64,000 bases of DNA from Clusia tigrina. Lineage: Eukaryota; Arthropoda; Insecta; Diptera; Clusiidae. The notes beneath the pieces are model-generated. The model did no database searches and was not told the origin of the DNA. It saw nothing but the letters and a program-made list of their open reading frames with translations. Made by a program: the position numbers and the translations under genes. The DNA is taken from assembly GCA_920105625.2 (NCBI GenBank), contig OV050030.1, positions 96,427,152 to 96,491,151 of the forward strand. Reading direction: 5' to 3'. This document shows, piece by piece, positions 31,795 through 43,430 of the stretch (within the stretch, counting starts at the first letter, position 1; every line of letters begins with the position of its first letter).

Positions 31795-33042
31795 CATTCT
31801 GGCGAGCTAACTCAGCGTACTCCTCTCTCGGGTGAACAAATTACAGCTAGGGCGACAATACAGATAGGCAGATCGCTACACGTTAAGCGTAAGTTAAGTC
31901 CTCAAACTAAATTTGGTAAACAAGCAGCAAAAATCTATAAGCAATCTCTTAACCAAAATCGTTTTGCTATTTTATCGACAATCCATGCTTCGGACTCTGG
32001 AGTCCAAAATCAAATAACTTCCAAATCTTATAAGCCACCACCTAAGTATCTACATAAACGCAGCCTCAACGCATTAGTGCAAAGTTTGAGCCAACTAATA
32101 GATAGCCAAAAATTCCATATTATTCCTTTAATGAAAGGTAACATAGCGGAAACAAAAGTATAAATTTACGAAGAATCCAACTACCGTATTATATAACGCA
32201 CTTCGATAAAAATAAAAAGAGCTATTACACATACCAACTAAAAAGTAGGAAGGGACTTGCGGTAGTTATCAAAGGCATTGAATCTGATATAGATCCGGAC
32301 GAAATCAAAAAGCCTCTTGAAAATGCTGGTTTTAGATTCCGTTTCCAATATAAAAAATAAGAATAAATACAACAACCACTATTACGAGTCGAGCTTGAAC
32401 CTGACACGCGAAAATTGAAAAGCAAATGAAACTCACCCTATTTACGATATGCGGTAATTGTTGAATCGACGTATCACTGTAGAGTAACCTCACAAGAGAA
32501 GAGGTAATTGTCAAGAGTATGGCTACACGAAAACGAATTATACGCTACGTACAGTATGTCTTCACCATTTGTCACAATACTCCTCAGACAGATCTATTGC
32601 TGAAGCCAAGAAATGCAGTAACTGTAGTGGCAATTATACTGCCAACTACTGCGTATGTCCAGTTTATATATACCTTAAAAAAAGCCTTTCCACCGTCAAC
32701 AAATACAACCCAATCCTACTTCTGAGTCTAGACCAGGTACCACTAACTTGACTCAGTCTGAGTCCTCAAATAGTTCGTCTGCTATGTCGTACGCAAACAT
32801 AGTAAAGACTAACGTTAACCCAAATACAGCCGATAGTACGAACTATCAAAGTCTAGAAGCTATGCTAATGAGCATCACTCAATATTTAACACAGTTCATG
32901 ACCACAAAGTTAAATATGGTTCAAGAGGTCATAAAAACGCAAACCCAAATGATGCAAATGTTCATTTCCAAAAAATTAACTTGTTTCTATTTGCCAACTT
33001 TATTGCTGGAATGCCAAATTAGAAAACTTTTTGTCTTCCAAT
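31795..33042 (+). pseudogene. Jockey-B ORF1
   Basis: The open stretch 31801-32163 has no ATG and reads SLNQNRFAILSTIHASDSG, KPPPKYLHKRSLNALVQSL. A frameshift leads to SYYTYQLKSRKGLAVVIKGI-like sequence (about 32220-32280, PRE_C2HC domain), then damaged knuckles (ECTLRTVC..., CSNCSGNYTANYCVC, 32520-32660). The end is SYANIVKTNVNPN, MLMSITQYLTQFMT and QTQMMQMFISKK (32748-32985), a Gln/Met-rich tail known in Jockey-clade ORF1. Confidence 0.82.
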
Positions 33043-33059
33043 AAAATTCATGTAATGCT

Positions 33060-33480
33060 TGTTTCGGAAACTCATCTTTGAAACAAATTCAACTTTTCCA
33101 TTCTTGGTTATAAGCTGCCTATGACGAATCATCCTGATGGGAAGGCACTGGTGTGTTAATAAGAAGTAGAATAAAACACTATGCTATTTATGGTTACGAA
33201 AAAGACTACCTACAAGACACTAATATAGGAATTCAATTTATTGAGGAAAACAGATTTCCAATAACTGGCCTGCAGTTTAATAAATTTTTTAAAACGCTTG
33301 TGAAGAAATTTGTTGCAACTGTAGATTTTAATGCGAAGCACACTTTCTGGGGTTCCAGGTTGATTAGTCCCACAGGAAAGCAATTGTTCTCTGCTCTTAT
33401 GAATCGTCGCTACAAACTTGATTTCGGGTCCTCTAGCCATCCAAATATTGGCCTATAGATCCTCGGAAAATACCAGATTT
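33060..33480 (+). pseudogene. Jockey-B endonuclease
   Basis: Frames between 33060 and 33480 read GVLIRSRIKHYAIYGYEK, then FVATVDFNAKHTFWGSRL, where the catalytic G-D-x-N-A-K-H is V-D-F-N-A-K-H, and LDFGSSSHPNIG. It is the APE-type endonuclease of a Jockey LINE. The first third is missing or unreadable. Confidence 0.8.
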
Positions 33481-33489
33481 ATTGACTTT

Positions 33490-34438
33490 GGGATAATAAA
33501 AGGTATTTGAAAAAATTTGTTTATTGCGGAGCCATGCGTTGACTTATCTTCTGATTATTCACCGGTAATAATTAATTTTTTTAAAAAAGCTATAGTTTAC
33601 GAGTCTCCTTATTTAACCTCTTCAAGAACTAACTGCCTCGCGCATCGAAAATATGTAAGCAGTCACATAAATATCTCAACACGTCTAAAATGCGAAGACG
33701 AAATCGAAGCAAAATATAAATTCCGTTCTTGTGTAAGAGGCTGTAAATGTAACTCCTCCGAAATTACCATTCCCATTGCATGGTATCCGGAGAACGACAA
33801 TGGACATTGAAAACCTAGTTAATGGAAAATTACGGTTCGGCCGCCTTTGGCAAAAACACAGGTCGCCTACGACCAAACAAAACTGCGCTTTATCTAAAAA
33901 ACGGCTCAGTGAAGCTTTACATGCAGAGCTGGAAAATCACTTAAAAAACTACGCGAGAAAATTATGCCCTACAGAAAAAAAATTTTAAATATTCCTTGTG
34001 GAAAGCTAATAAAAGCATCAAAATTCCATAGGAGTCGGAACCACAACTTAGAATGAGTAATGGGAGCTGGACGTGTAGCAACAAAGATAATGCCTTAACG
34101 CTTGCTCATCATCTAGAAAAAGTGTTTCAACCTAATCCTGGTACCAATGATTTCGTAATTCCACCTCTGGTCACCCAAAAAACGTTTGGCGCAATTAAAG
34201 TTAAGACGAAGGAAATAAAGTGCACAGTTCTAAATCATTTCAACTTGAAAAAATGCACAGGCTACGAGTCAGCTACTGCCAAAATGGTAGCTGAGTTACC
34301 AGATATAGCTTTCAAAGTTTTAACGCAGCTGTTTAAAATATATTTCGAATTGGTTATTTCCCTTCAGCTTGGAAGATATCACAGGTAATCATAATTCCGA
34401 AGCGCGGAAAAGATAAAACACAACCGGCGTCACAGACC
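33490..34438 (+). pseudogene. Jockey-B ORF2: linker and first part of RT
   Basis: Pieces include SPYLTSSRTNCLAHRKYVSS, LVNGKLRFGRLWQKHRSPTT, WTCSNKDNALTLAHHLEKVF and KKCTGYESATAKMVAELP (RT motif with K-x-P-G-x-D changed). It ends at RPIS, exactly where the hAT-like element is inserted; RT resumes at 35960 with LLPMLSKLFERLLM. Confidence 0.82.
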
Positions 34439-34445
34439 TATTAGC

Positions 34446-35952
34446 AAAGAACATACAAGAATAGACAGTTGATTTGAATGTATTTGTGCGAGTTCTGCTA
34501 CTGAGAGGAGTTTTTAAAATTGATGTATGTAGTGGTAAAAATACAGTGCACCCCCCTTAACTCTAACTATCGTCATTCCTCAATTCACTTAATTTCTCAA
34601 AATAAATGAAAACATACAATTTCTTTGATAATTTCTCATTGTCAATGAAACTACAAAATCCACAAGTCGAAATATTCCAGTTGCGTTTAAGTAAAAAAAT
34701 TTATTTGACAAAATAAAAAATTGTTTTCTTCATTATTAAAGAAAGAAACACTACCTCTGTTTAATTAAAAGCATAAAGCCGTTAACTTGATTCGTTTAGC
34801 TGCATTTTTGACCTATTTTGAAGATTTTTCTGAGATTATTGAAACTGTTGTTATATGTGAGAATACTGTAAAAATGTTGAATTCTCTTTTGACCGTCAAT
34901 TTCTTAATCTTCGTCGCCCTCTGTTCCAAATTCTAATATTTTTACTGTCCCCTGTGCACTTTTATTCGTTCATGGCCATGCATATTTAAACACGCTTGGG
35001 GTATTACTGGGGCAGTCGGACAAATTTTAATATAAATCAATTTTTATTAATTATTTTAGTTATTAGTAGTATAATATTATGGCAAAAAACCAAATAATTA
35101 TTATTCTACATCTTATGATTACTATGGTGCGTTTACAGTGAACAGAAGTGTAAATGCAAAGCAATTGGATCAGATTTTACATTAAGAATAGTTATAGTTT
35201 ATGAAAAGAACTTGTTAACATTTGAGTTTTCAATTCCAAATTAAATAATGATTTCTTCTGATGTTTTTCTCCGAATATTCGCTATTTTAGACAACATCCC
35301 AGCAGTGAAACCAACTAGTTAAAGTACTAGTAAAACTCAGAATATATGTAAAATTCATATATACATATTATAATAATGTGTACTCGACATGTAAAATACT
35401 AGTAAAACTCATAATTATATGTAAAATTCATATATATGTATGTATGTACATAATATAATAATGTGTACTCGACATTAATTCAGCATGTTAATTAATGGTG
35501 CCACGTTTCCACTCTTCTTTGCGGACACTTTGCGGATATTTTAAAACACGCGTTAACTTGAAGATTTATCTCTAAATTGAGGAATTACAAAAAGTGGTTG
35601 AAATTATAAGAAGAACTGTTTTTCTTCAAATTCCAATGTTTGTCTTTACTTCCTTTTTTATTAAATTGACAAGAAAGGAAAAATTTAGTATACACGGCAA
35701 TGAAGTGCCGCAGAAGTCAGTAACTGCTTAACTTATAGATAAGTTTTGAAATAGTAAATTAACCACTTGATTTTTTACTATTAAATTTAGTAGTACATTT
35801 TGAAGACTGCCTATATTTTTCACTGCAGGGATATGGAATATTTTTACAACAAACACAATAAATTCACATACACTATACGTGTGACCAAAAAAAATGGCCG
35901 GAACGGTAAATAAATTTGGAGAGAATTGAATGTCTTTTCTTTGTCTTCTTTG
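34446..35952. mobile_element. hAT-like non-autonomous DNA transposon, 1507 bp
   Basis: The element interrupts the LINE RT between two copies of CTATTAG (34439-34445 and 35953-35959). The base before each copy differs (C/G), so an original 8-bp duplication is possible. The ends are inverted repeats starting CAAAGAA: left CAAAGAACATACAAGAA, right complement CAAAGAAGACAAAGAA, with a common AGACA a few bases further. This resembles hAT ends of the Hermes/hobo group (CAGAGAAC, from memory). No ORF over 60 codons is present, so it needs a transposase in trans. A segment of about 72 bp is repeated at 35334-35475. Confidence 0.8.
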
Positions 35953-35959
35953 CTATTAG

Positions 35960-36860
35960 TCTACTTCCGATGCTGTCAAAACTTTTTGAAAGACTGTTGA
36001 TGCTAAAAATGTTACCAGATGTCGAAGAAAGTGGTATAATTTAGATTTCGCCCGAAACACAGTACAATAGAGCAGGTAAATCGCTTAGCCAGTGGAATAA
36101 CAAACAGCTTTGAGGATAAAAAGTACTGCTCGGCAATTTTCCTTGATATTGCTCAGGCGTTTGATAGGGTCTGGCACGCTGGTCTATTATACAAAATCTA
36201 AAAAATTTTGCCTGCAAGCGTGCACCAGATACAAAAATCATATTTGTACATTCGCTGTGTCACCCCCGTCCTTAACATTAAAGCTGGTGTCCCAAAGGGA
36301 AGTGTACTCGGACCGCTATACCTAGTATTTACTTCCGATTTACCCACAGACAGTCGCCTTATGACGTCGACTTTTGTTGACGATACTGCCAACCTGAGCT
36401 GCCATAAAAATCCGAGAATTTCATCGAGAGATCTGAGTTAGAACTTAAAACTAATTGAGTCCTGGCTCGCTAATTGGCGCATCGCGTAAATGAAAATAAA
36501 AGTTCCCACGTAACATTTACTCTTTGTAAGCATAATTGCTCTAATGTCACATTAAATGGCCTATCTATTCCTCCAGCTAATGAATTAACATATCTTGGGG
36601 TCCATCTCGATCGTAGACTAAGTTGGCGCAAGCACATGGAACCAAACGTACGCAAATGAAATTGAAATCACAAGGAATCAATTGGTTACTTAATAAAAAA
36701 TCAGGACTGCAACTAGAATACAAAGTTCTACTGTATAATAGAATAATAAAGCCAATGTGGACGTATGGAGCCCAGCTGCGGGGAAATGGTAGCTCATCTA
36801 ACATTGAATTAATCCAGCGTGCACAATCGAAAATTCTTCGATTGGTACATTAAAAATGAT
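35960..36860 (+). pseudogene. Jockey-B ORF2: second part of RT
   Basis: Pieces read LLPMLSKLFERLLMLK, then GVPKGSVLGPLYLVFTSDLP, TSTFVDDTANLSCHK (catalytic Y/F-V-D-D kept as FVDD), LTYLGVHLDRRLSWRKHM and LLYNRIIKPMWTYGAQL, ending QRAQSKILRLV. The order is that of Jockey RT palm and thumb. At least four frame breaks. Confidence 0.88.
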
Positions 36861-37226
36861 AGCATCCACAGCGATTTTAAAATACCACTAGTAAAAACTG
36901 AGCTAAAAAAAAATTAAGTGTAAATATAAATTCAAATTCCGATATCAACTCAATTATTTGGCAAGACAATTACTTCAAACCAAAACATACACACGGTTAC
37001 GTAGGCTAGACTGAAATTATTTAATTGAATTGTTCTCACTAGATTAAACTGTTATACTTAAATATTTAAATAATTTACTTTAGTTACTTAGTTACTAGTA
37101 ACTAACTCCAATACACTGGTTGCGGGTTAATATTGCTATTAGATTTAGGATTTGAATAGTTAATGTTAATCTTATTATAAGAGAATTTAAAAAAAAAACC
37201 AACTATTTAATAAAAAAAAAATTCCA

Positions 37227-38072
37227 CCCATATGTGGTGACGCAGGAGGGATAAAGATCCATTTTGTGATTGAACTGGAAAACTCCTCGGCCAATTTGAA
37301 ATTTTGATATTGTGTTGCCTCGCTTAATTCTCGGTCGGCTCTGTGGAAATTGGTTCCATTATCACATCTTATGTCGACAGAACGGCACGCCTTGATATAA
37401 ATCCTTTAACTGCAAGAATACATAATTTGTTTCTCTCTTCTGTGTGCGTCAATCTAAAGCTACCGTCATTGGAACGAAATAGTCGAGACCAATATATAAG
37501 AAAGCCCTTGTATCTGTTGAAAGTCTTCCTGAAGGGAAATCGGACATTTCTGGAGATTTTGGTGAAGCGCGCTGATTTTAGCTTAGCTGGCACTCATTCC
37601 TGACTTTTTTCAAGACTATATGCATCCGACTTATATAATACTTTTGTCGCAGCTCATTAACTACGGTTTCATTATTCAAGTGGTGGAAACGCCGATGGTA
37701 TGATTGAACTATCAACTGTATCACGTAATGATTTTTGGCTCATAAGATTGGATGTTTCACGCAATTATTGATACCCAGTGCAGTATCTATTTTTCCTCTT
37801 GTATGCAGTACACCTTGGTCGTGTAAGTAAGGAGACAATTTGTAAAGAGGACTTGATTTACTTAAGCATTTGTTACTACCGATAGTTAGATCTTTAGTTG
37901 CACGACTAACAGATATTTCACTGCTGAAGTTGTCACCTTTTGCCAGTCGATAGAAGTAGTTTTCGGTCATTAGATATTCATCTTCTTCGATGTACCCTGT
38001 TCTCTTTGCAATACCCTTTTTTCGAAAATAAGTTCCATATGAAACGAAGGATGTATATGTAAGTTCGAACAA
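37227..38072 (-). pseudogene. BEL2 integrase N-terminal and core
   Basis: Frame 38072-37740 carries the segment before the zinc region (LSPYLHDQGVLHTRGKIDTA). Shifted frames at 37600-37227 read GLDYFVPMTVAL-like (first catalytic D region) and a final PPASPHMGG that runs into the LINE tail. The zinc region between them has been lost. Confidence 0.75.
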
Positions 38073-38099
38073 GCTTACCCCAGCTAGAAAAATCTTTCA

Positions 38100-38870
38100 A
38101 CGTCTATTATTTGTGGTTTAGCTTCAAGGTGATGCAAAAACTGTTCTTTGAGATCTTTACTTGTCTCATATTTGAATAGATTTTGAGGTCAAAGCTCTTC
38201 TGAGTTCCGCAGAAATGCTGGACCATTGTACCAGCAACTAGGTGAAGTGAAGTCTGGTGGATTTAACCATTTTGTCGCATTGTCAGCAACATTTAGTTTG
38301 GTGGCACATATCACCATTGTCGAATATTTAATAAATCAAGTATTTCACTTATCCTAAAGGCTACGAACGGCGGTACATGCGGTGATCTGATTGGATCCAG
38401 CTCAGGACGGTTTTTAAGTCTGAACGAACGTCTGCTGCGCAAATTTTATTGTGTGTCCTTCAACAATATTTTTGGCTAAACGTGTTCCTAGCCTTGCTAG
38501 GTCCCACTCCAGGCGTGTGTCTTTGCTGATATAAAACTGCACTCTACATAATATTCTTTAGAAGTTCTGAGGTACGCGACTGCTGCGAAGGCATTTTCGC
38601 TGGAGTCAACAAATACGGGAAGCAGCTGACCACCGTGTTCTCCAAATTTGATGGCGTTAAGGTAGCATCAGGGAATTTTAACTTTATTTATTGTTTTTAA
38701 AAGTTTTACCCTGAGACAGCATTTTTTATATTGAATGTCTTGAATTGGATCGTCCCACTCTAGAGGAGCTCTCCACACTTCTTGCATCAGAATTTTAATA
38801 TATCCAGTGAAGTGTGCTATAAGCCTGAGTGGGTCAAAAATGGACATCATCACCCGAAGAACTTGCCTTT
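38100..38870 (-). pseudogene. BEL2 RNase H and end of RT
   Basis: Frame 38853-38668 reads MMSIFDPLRLIAHFTGYIK, the Pao RT-RNase H connection (FDPLGL in intact elements). Further left, shifted frames contain YISKDTRLEWDLARLGTRLA, from the RNase H end (ADxxTR-like). RT palm with the YVDD box is missing, and protease is not recognisable in 38870-39100. Confidence 0.7.
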
Positions 38871-39099
38871 TGTTGGACGAATGTTTTTATTCAGAAGCTG
38901 AAGAAGTGATGCCTTGTAGACAGATTGAACGTAAAGCTGTTAGTTGACGTACACCACCACATACCCAGAACACGTTCAGGTATTGACTTTTCAGATCCGA
39001 TGTTTAAGTTTTGCGATTGTTTACCACCGAGCGCCTCTATTACGTTAGAGGAATTGGAGATCCAGTTGTGGATTTCGAATTCGCCTTTTGAATGAATGT

Positions 39100-39989
39100 A
39101 TTCGACCTCGCTCGCTAGTTTAATCGCCTACGTCAAGTCTAGCTGCTTTCATTGTAGCGCACATGTTTTGAACGGCAATTGGAAAATATATGATTGTACG
39201 GACCAACTCCAGCGCCTTACCTTTCATACACTTCTGTAGGCGCATGAGGTTTTCCTCATTGGTAAAACCTCATAGTTGAGTGCTTCCCTCAAAGTTACTG
39301 TTGAATAGTGGCCAGTCCTCAGGATTATTACAAAATATTGGCAAGTCCTTTGACGATGAATGACGTGTTGCAACTTTCTGGCTACTTAGTGCAACATTTT
39401 CTTTTACAGGTGTCTGCATCTTATAAAGACTATCTGCTTGTTGAGAGGGATAGGAGAAGTTTACCATATTTTCTGCTGGAATGGCCGAGAGGTTGAGCTT
39501 GCATGTAGTTCCTGCAGTCCTGTCTACGAGATTTGGAATGTTTAGCTGTGTGGTTCTAGCACTCTGATATGCCTAAGTAGGGTACATACTTCTTCTTCAC
39601 TAGCGTTTTCGTCCATGAGTAGTTGAAGCTTTCTTCGTAAGTACTCAGCATCTCGCTATTCCTGCATAACCCTTTCTTCCTCGAGCAAGCGTAACTTAAT
39701 CAATTTGCGTTTAGATAAAGCGATAGATTTCCCAGACATAATTGAATTTATTGGCGATTTGTTGCCGGCAGTTGCTATATGTGTCGTGCATTCTGTAAAT
39801 TACCAGTCTCGGAACTCGACGTCAGATGAAGTCCCGGTACATACAAAAAATTAAACCATTCATCAGATTTATCGCATCCATATCATAATTGTCCGGCTCC
39901 ATGCATAGTTGGCAGCTTGACTTTTCTCCTTTTCTGCGCCGATTTCGTGGCTGAGGTGCCTTTCCACTCGCTTGTCCTTCTTCCGACAT
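39100..39989 (-). pseudogene. BEL2 gag
   Basis: Gag begins with the ATG at 39989 (SEEGQASGKAPQPRNRRRKG). The DUF1759 part reads SKDLPIFCNNPEDWPLFNSN (39340-39280), then, frame-shifted, GFTNEENLMRLQKCMKGKAL (39275-39216). Positions 39663-39989, the first part of gag, are the part repeated in each unit of the tandem array. Confidence 0.8.
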
Positions 39990-40023
39990 TATGGCTGTTG
40001 TTTTGATTCATTTAAAAAATAAT

Positions 40024-40228
40024 TTTAAAGAATTGTTGCGATCATCGCTGTAATTCGAACGAGTTCAGATTGATTAGTGATAATACTTTAAAATTCCTGT
40101 AAAAAGGGATATTTGATAGATATATAACAAACGTTATTTTTATTAAGTCTTAGTTTTTAGTCTTGAGTTATAATATAATTTTTTAGCGTGAATCTATAAT
40201 GCGTGTGTTCAAACGGTAAAGAAAGACA
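40024..40228 (-). repeat. BEL2 LTR-like sequence, 5' side
   Basis: Aligns with 30735-30965 and is repeated in every array unit. It contains TAACAAACGTTATTTTTATT. No clear primer site lies between it and the gag ATG, so the leader is rearranged. Sequence up to the mariner (40229-40418) has no match at the other LTR. Confidence 0.65.
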
Positions 40229-40420
40229 TTGGCTATGAGACACTTCCATCGTGTTCTTTTTTTTCTTCAGTTTGCTGAACTGCAACTGTCAAATTAGCTA
40301 AGATTAGCGTTGGCAACATACACCATAACCAAACGGAACGGACGGCCGACTTTCACAGAAATGGCCAGAACATATAGTCAAAGCTAAAATTTATGGGCCA
40401 AAGTTATAATACTAAGAGTA

Positions 40421-41700
40421 CGAGGTTTGTTCAAAAAGTATCGCGAATTTTGAATTTTCGTGAGCTACGGATGTTCGATTTTCTATATTTTGTGGCGTTA
40501 TGTTGGTACTCATGACCCTCACTTATGTTCACAATCTCGGCCATTTTGAATGTTCAGTCAGTTTTTGACAGCTACTGTGCGTGGACGTGTTTTAGCTTGT
40601 CTTCGATTTTTGTCTATCCCGAAAAATGGATCAAAGAATTTGTATCAAATTTTGTGTGAAAAACATCAGAAAGTGCGCGGAAGTATTCCGAATGTTGACT
40701 ATTGCATACGGCGAAGCTACTTTGGACAAAAGCAACGTTTATCGGTGGTACAAAATGTTTTCAGAGGGCCGAGAAGATATGGGCGACGAAGAGCGTTCCG
40801 GAAGCCCGAGCACGTCAACAACAGACGAAAATATTGATGAAGTAAAGGAACTAGTATTGGCCAATCGTCGAATCACCGTCAGAGCCGTTGCTGAGGTCCT
40901 AAATATATCGATTGGCTCGTGTCATTCGATTATCACCAAAAGTTTGGGCATGAGGCGGGTCGCCGCAAAATTCGTACAAAAAATACTCAATTTCGGCTAA
41001 AAACAGCATTGCTTTAACATTGCTCAGGAGCTGTTGGAATCTGTCCGTGACGACCCAAATTTGCTGCAGAGAGTCATAACTGGTGATGAATCATGGGTCT
41101 GTGGCTATGACGTAGAAACCAAAGCTCAATCATCCCAATGGAAGCTGCCGCATGAGCCAAGACCGAAAAAAGCACGCCAAGTTCGGTCGAATGTGAAGGT
41201 TTTGCTGACAGTTTTCTTTGATTGCAGGGGCGTGGTGCATTATGAATTCTTGCCGCAGGGTAGAACGGGCAATAAAGAATATAATCTTCAAGTAATGCGC
41301 AATTTGCGAGAAGCAATCCGCCAGAAACGCCCGGATTTGTGGAAGAACAAAAATTGGCTTTTGCATCATGATAATGCCCCTGCTCACACATCTTTACTTT
41401 GCGCGAATTTTTGGCCAAAAACGACACTGTAATAACGCCGCAGCCACCGTATTCCCCAGACCTGGCCCCCTGTGACTTTTTCTTGTTCCCGAAACTGAAA
41501 ACGCCCATGAAAGGACGACGCTACGCCACGATTGAGGAGATAAAGACGGCATCGAACGAGGAGCTGAACAAGATCACAAAAAATGTTTTTTCAAAATGCT
41601 GCAAGGGGGAGTACTTTGAAGGAGACAAAATAGATATGAGTGAATAAACAAAAATTCTTGAAAAAACATGAAATTCGCGAAACTTTTTGAACAAACCTCG
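40421..41700 (+). mobile_element. mariner element, unit 1 (1280 bp)
   Basis: Inverted terminal repeats begin CGAGGTTTGTTCAAAAAGT on both ends (one mismatch in the first 30 bases: TATCGCG against TTTCGCG) and are flanked by TA on each side, the mariner target duplication. The transposase (40626-41647) has the common TAA at 40998-41000, a one-base loss near 41400 and the short-type deletion near 41600. Confidence 0.93.
40626..41647 (+). pseudogene. mariner transposase, unit 1
   Basis: DD34D mariner transposase. The N-terminal helix-turn-helix part is open for 124 codons (KSNVYRWYKMFSEG, RSGSPSTSTTDENIDEV), ends at a TAA, and continues in the same frame with VITGDESW (first D) and LLHHDNAPAH (second D). 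A one-base deletion after HTSLL puts the third D (SPDLAPCD) in another frame. Near the end, 44 bases seen in long copies are replaced by GCAAG. Confidence 0.92.
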
Positions 41701-41884
41701 TATACTATACTTTTGTTGTAACGACTCTATTTTTGGCTGGGGTAAACTCAGCGGGTTCCAGGGGTCGTTTATAGAAATTTATAAGCGGGCGTGTACTTGT
41801 GTGTGGTAGACTTAATTTAATTCATTAACTATGATACAAGCGCTTATAATTTAAGTATTAATTTAATTTAATTAACTAATTTGT

Positions 41885-42672
41885 TATGCTAATCCTGACG
41901 GGTACAACATCAGATCGCAGCCATCGTTAAAATACTTAGGAGTGATGATAGACGCGAGACTTAAAAGCTGCGCGAGTAAGCACGGCCCTATCTCGAATGA
42001 TGGCTAATATAGGCGGCCCAAATCAAAGTAGAAGGTTACTCCTTGCAAAAGTTACCCAATCCATAGTAATGTATGCGGCACCTGTATGGGGACAAGCATT
42101 AAAGCAGAAAACATATGCCAAGATTGCAAAATCGTTGTTCAGACTAAGTGCCATTAGAGTTGCTAGTGCATTTCGCACAGTGTCCCACGATGCTGTTGGA
42201 GTCATATCTAGCATAATGCCACCAGACATAATGGCTCTTGAGTTTAAGAGAGTATATGACAAGAGCAAAAACTCGGCAGGCCTTTAACGGCAGAAGAGCG
42301 AAAAGAAGAAAGGCAAAAGAGCTTGAATGTATGGCAAGAATGCTGGGATACAGCGACCAAAGGACGATGGACGCACAGACTCATCAAAAATGTGCAGACT
42401 TGGGTTGAAAGAAAACACGGAGATGTAGATTTCTATATGATGCAGTTCTTGAGTGGACATGGCTGTTTTAGAGAGTATCAGTACAAGTATGGACATGATG
42501 ACGGCGAAATCTGTCCTTCTTGTGGGAGTGGTAATGAAAATGCAGAGCATATATTCCTCTACTGTTCAAAATTTGATACAGAACGTAAGTTTTTAGAGAA
42601 CCAAATAGGAGACAGAGTAACACCAGAAAACATAGTGCCGCACATGCTGCAATCAAGGCAGATTTGGCAAAA
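41885..42672 (+). pseudogene. R1-like LINE C ORF2 fragment, unit 1
   Basis: Frames read SQPSLKYLGVMIDARLK, then VTQSIVMYAAPVWGQALK (RT thumb), FRTVSHDAVGVISSIMPPDI, and after a frameshift WVERKHGDVDFYMMQFLSGH and CPSCGSGNENAEHIFLYC. The C-x2-C...EHxxxxC ending is the zinc-like tail of R1-clade ORF2. The RT catalytic part is absent; the fragment starts and stops inside the gene. Confidence 0.88.
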
Positions 42673-43430
42673 TGCATAACCCTTTCTTCCTCGAGCAAGC
42701 GTAACTTAATCAATTTGCGTTTAGATAAAGCGATAGATTTCCCAGACATAATTGAATTTATTGGCGATTTGTTGCCGGCAGTTGCTATATGTGTCGTGCA
42801 TTCTGTAAATTACTAGTCTCGGAACTCGACGTCAGATGAAGTCCCGGTACATACAAAAAATTAAACCATTCATCAGATTTATCGCATCCATATCATAATT
42901 GTCCGGCTCCATGCATAGTTGGCAGCTTGACTTTTCTCCTTTTCTGCGCCGATTTCGTGGCTGAGGTGCCTTTCCACTCGCTTGTCCTTCTTCCGACATT
43001 ATGGCTGTTGTTTTGATTCATTTAAAAAATAATTTTAAAGAATTGTTGCGATCATCGCTGTAATTCGAACGAGTTCAGATTGATTAGTGATAATACTTTA
43101 AAATTCCTGTAAAAAGGGATATTTGATAGATATATAACAAACGTTATTTTTATTAAGTCTTAGTTTTTAGTCTTGAGTTATAATATAAGTTTTTAGCGTG
43201 AATCTATAATGCGTGTGTTCAAACGGAAAAGAAAGACATTGGCTATGAGACACTTCCATCGTGTTCTTTTTTTTCTTCAGTTTGCTGAACTGCAACTGTC
43301 AAATTAGCTAAGATTAGCGTTGGCAACATACACCATAACCAAACGGAACGGACGGCCGACTTTCACAGAAATGGCCAGAACATATAGTCAAAGCTAAAAT
43401 TTATGGGCCAAAGTTATAATACTAAGAGTA

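Larger units (their letters stand above)
31475..37221 (+). mobile_element. Jockey-B LINE, inserted in BEL2, carrying a hAT-like insertion
   Basis: The LINE starts after TTCCA at 31475 and ends in an A-rich tail (37212-37221) before a second TTCCA. It has a 5' region, ORF1 with RNA-binding domain and zinc knuckles, an endonuclease, and RT split at 34445/35953 by a second element. Without that insertion it would be about 4.2 kb, close to full Jockey length. Many frameshifts and stops make it inactive. Confidence 0.85.
30735..40228 (-). mobile_element. BEL2: BEL/Pao element split by a nested LINE
   Basis: Right to left: LTR-like sequence (40228-40024), gag (39989-39100), RT and RNase H remains (38870-38150), integrase N-terminal and core (38072-37227), then a Jockey-B insertion, then the integrase C-terminal part (31474-30990) and an LTR-like sequence (30965-30735). 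The insertion splits the integrase in its conserved GGSW motif; the flanks carry TTCCA at 31470-31474 and 37222-37226. BEL2 is older than BEL1: stops and frameshifts are frequent. Confidence 0.85.
39663..42672 (+). repeat. Array unit 1 (short type, 3010 bp)
   Basis: Carries the short mariner. Distinguished by TACCAGTCTC near 39812 (others TACTAGTCTC), AACATCAG near 40673 and CGACGAAGAG near 40789. Its left border is the unique junction with the remaining BEL2 gag. Confidence 0.93.
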
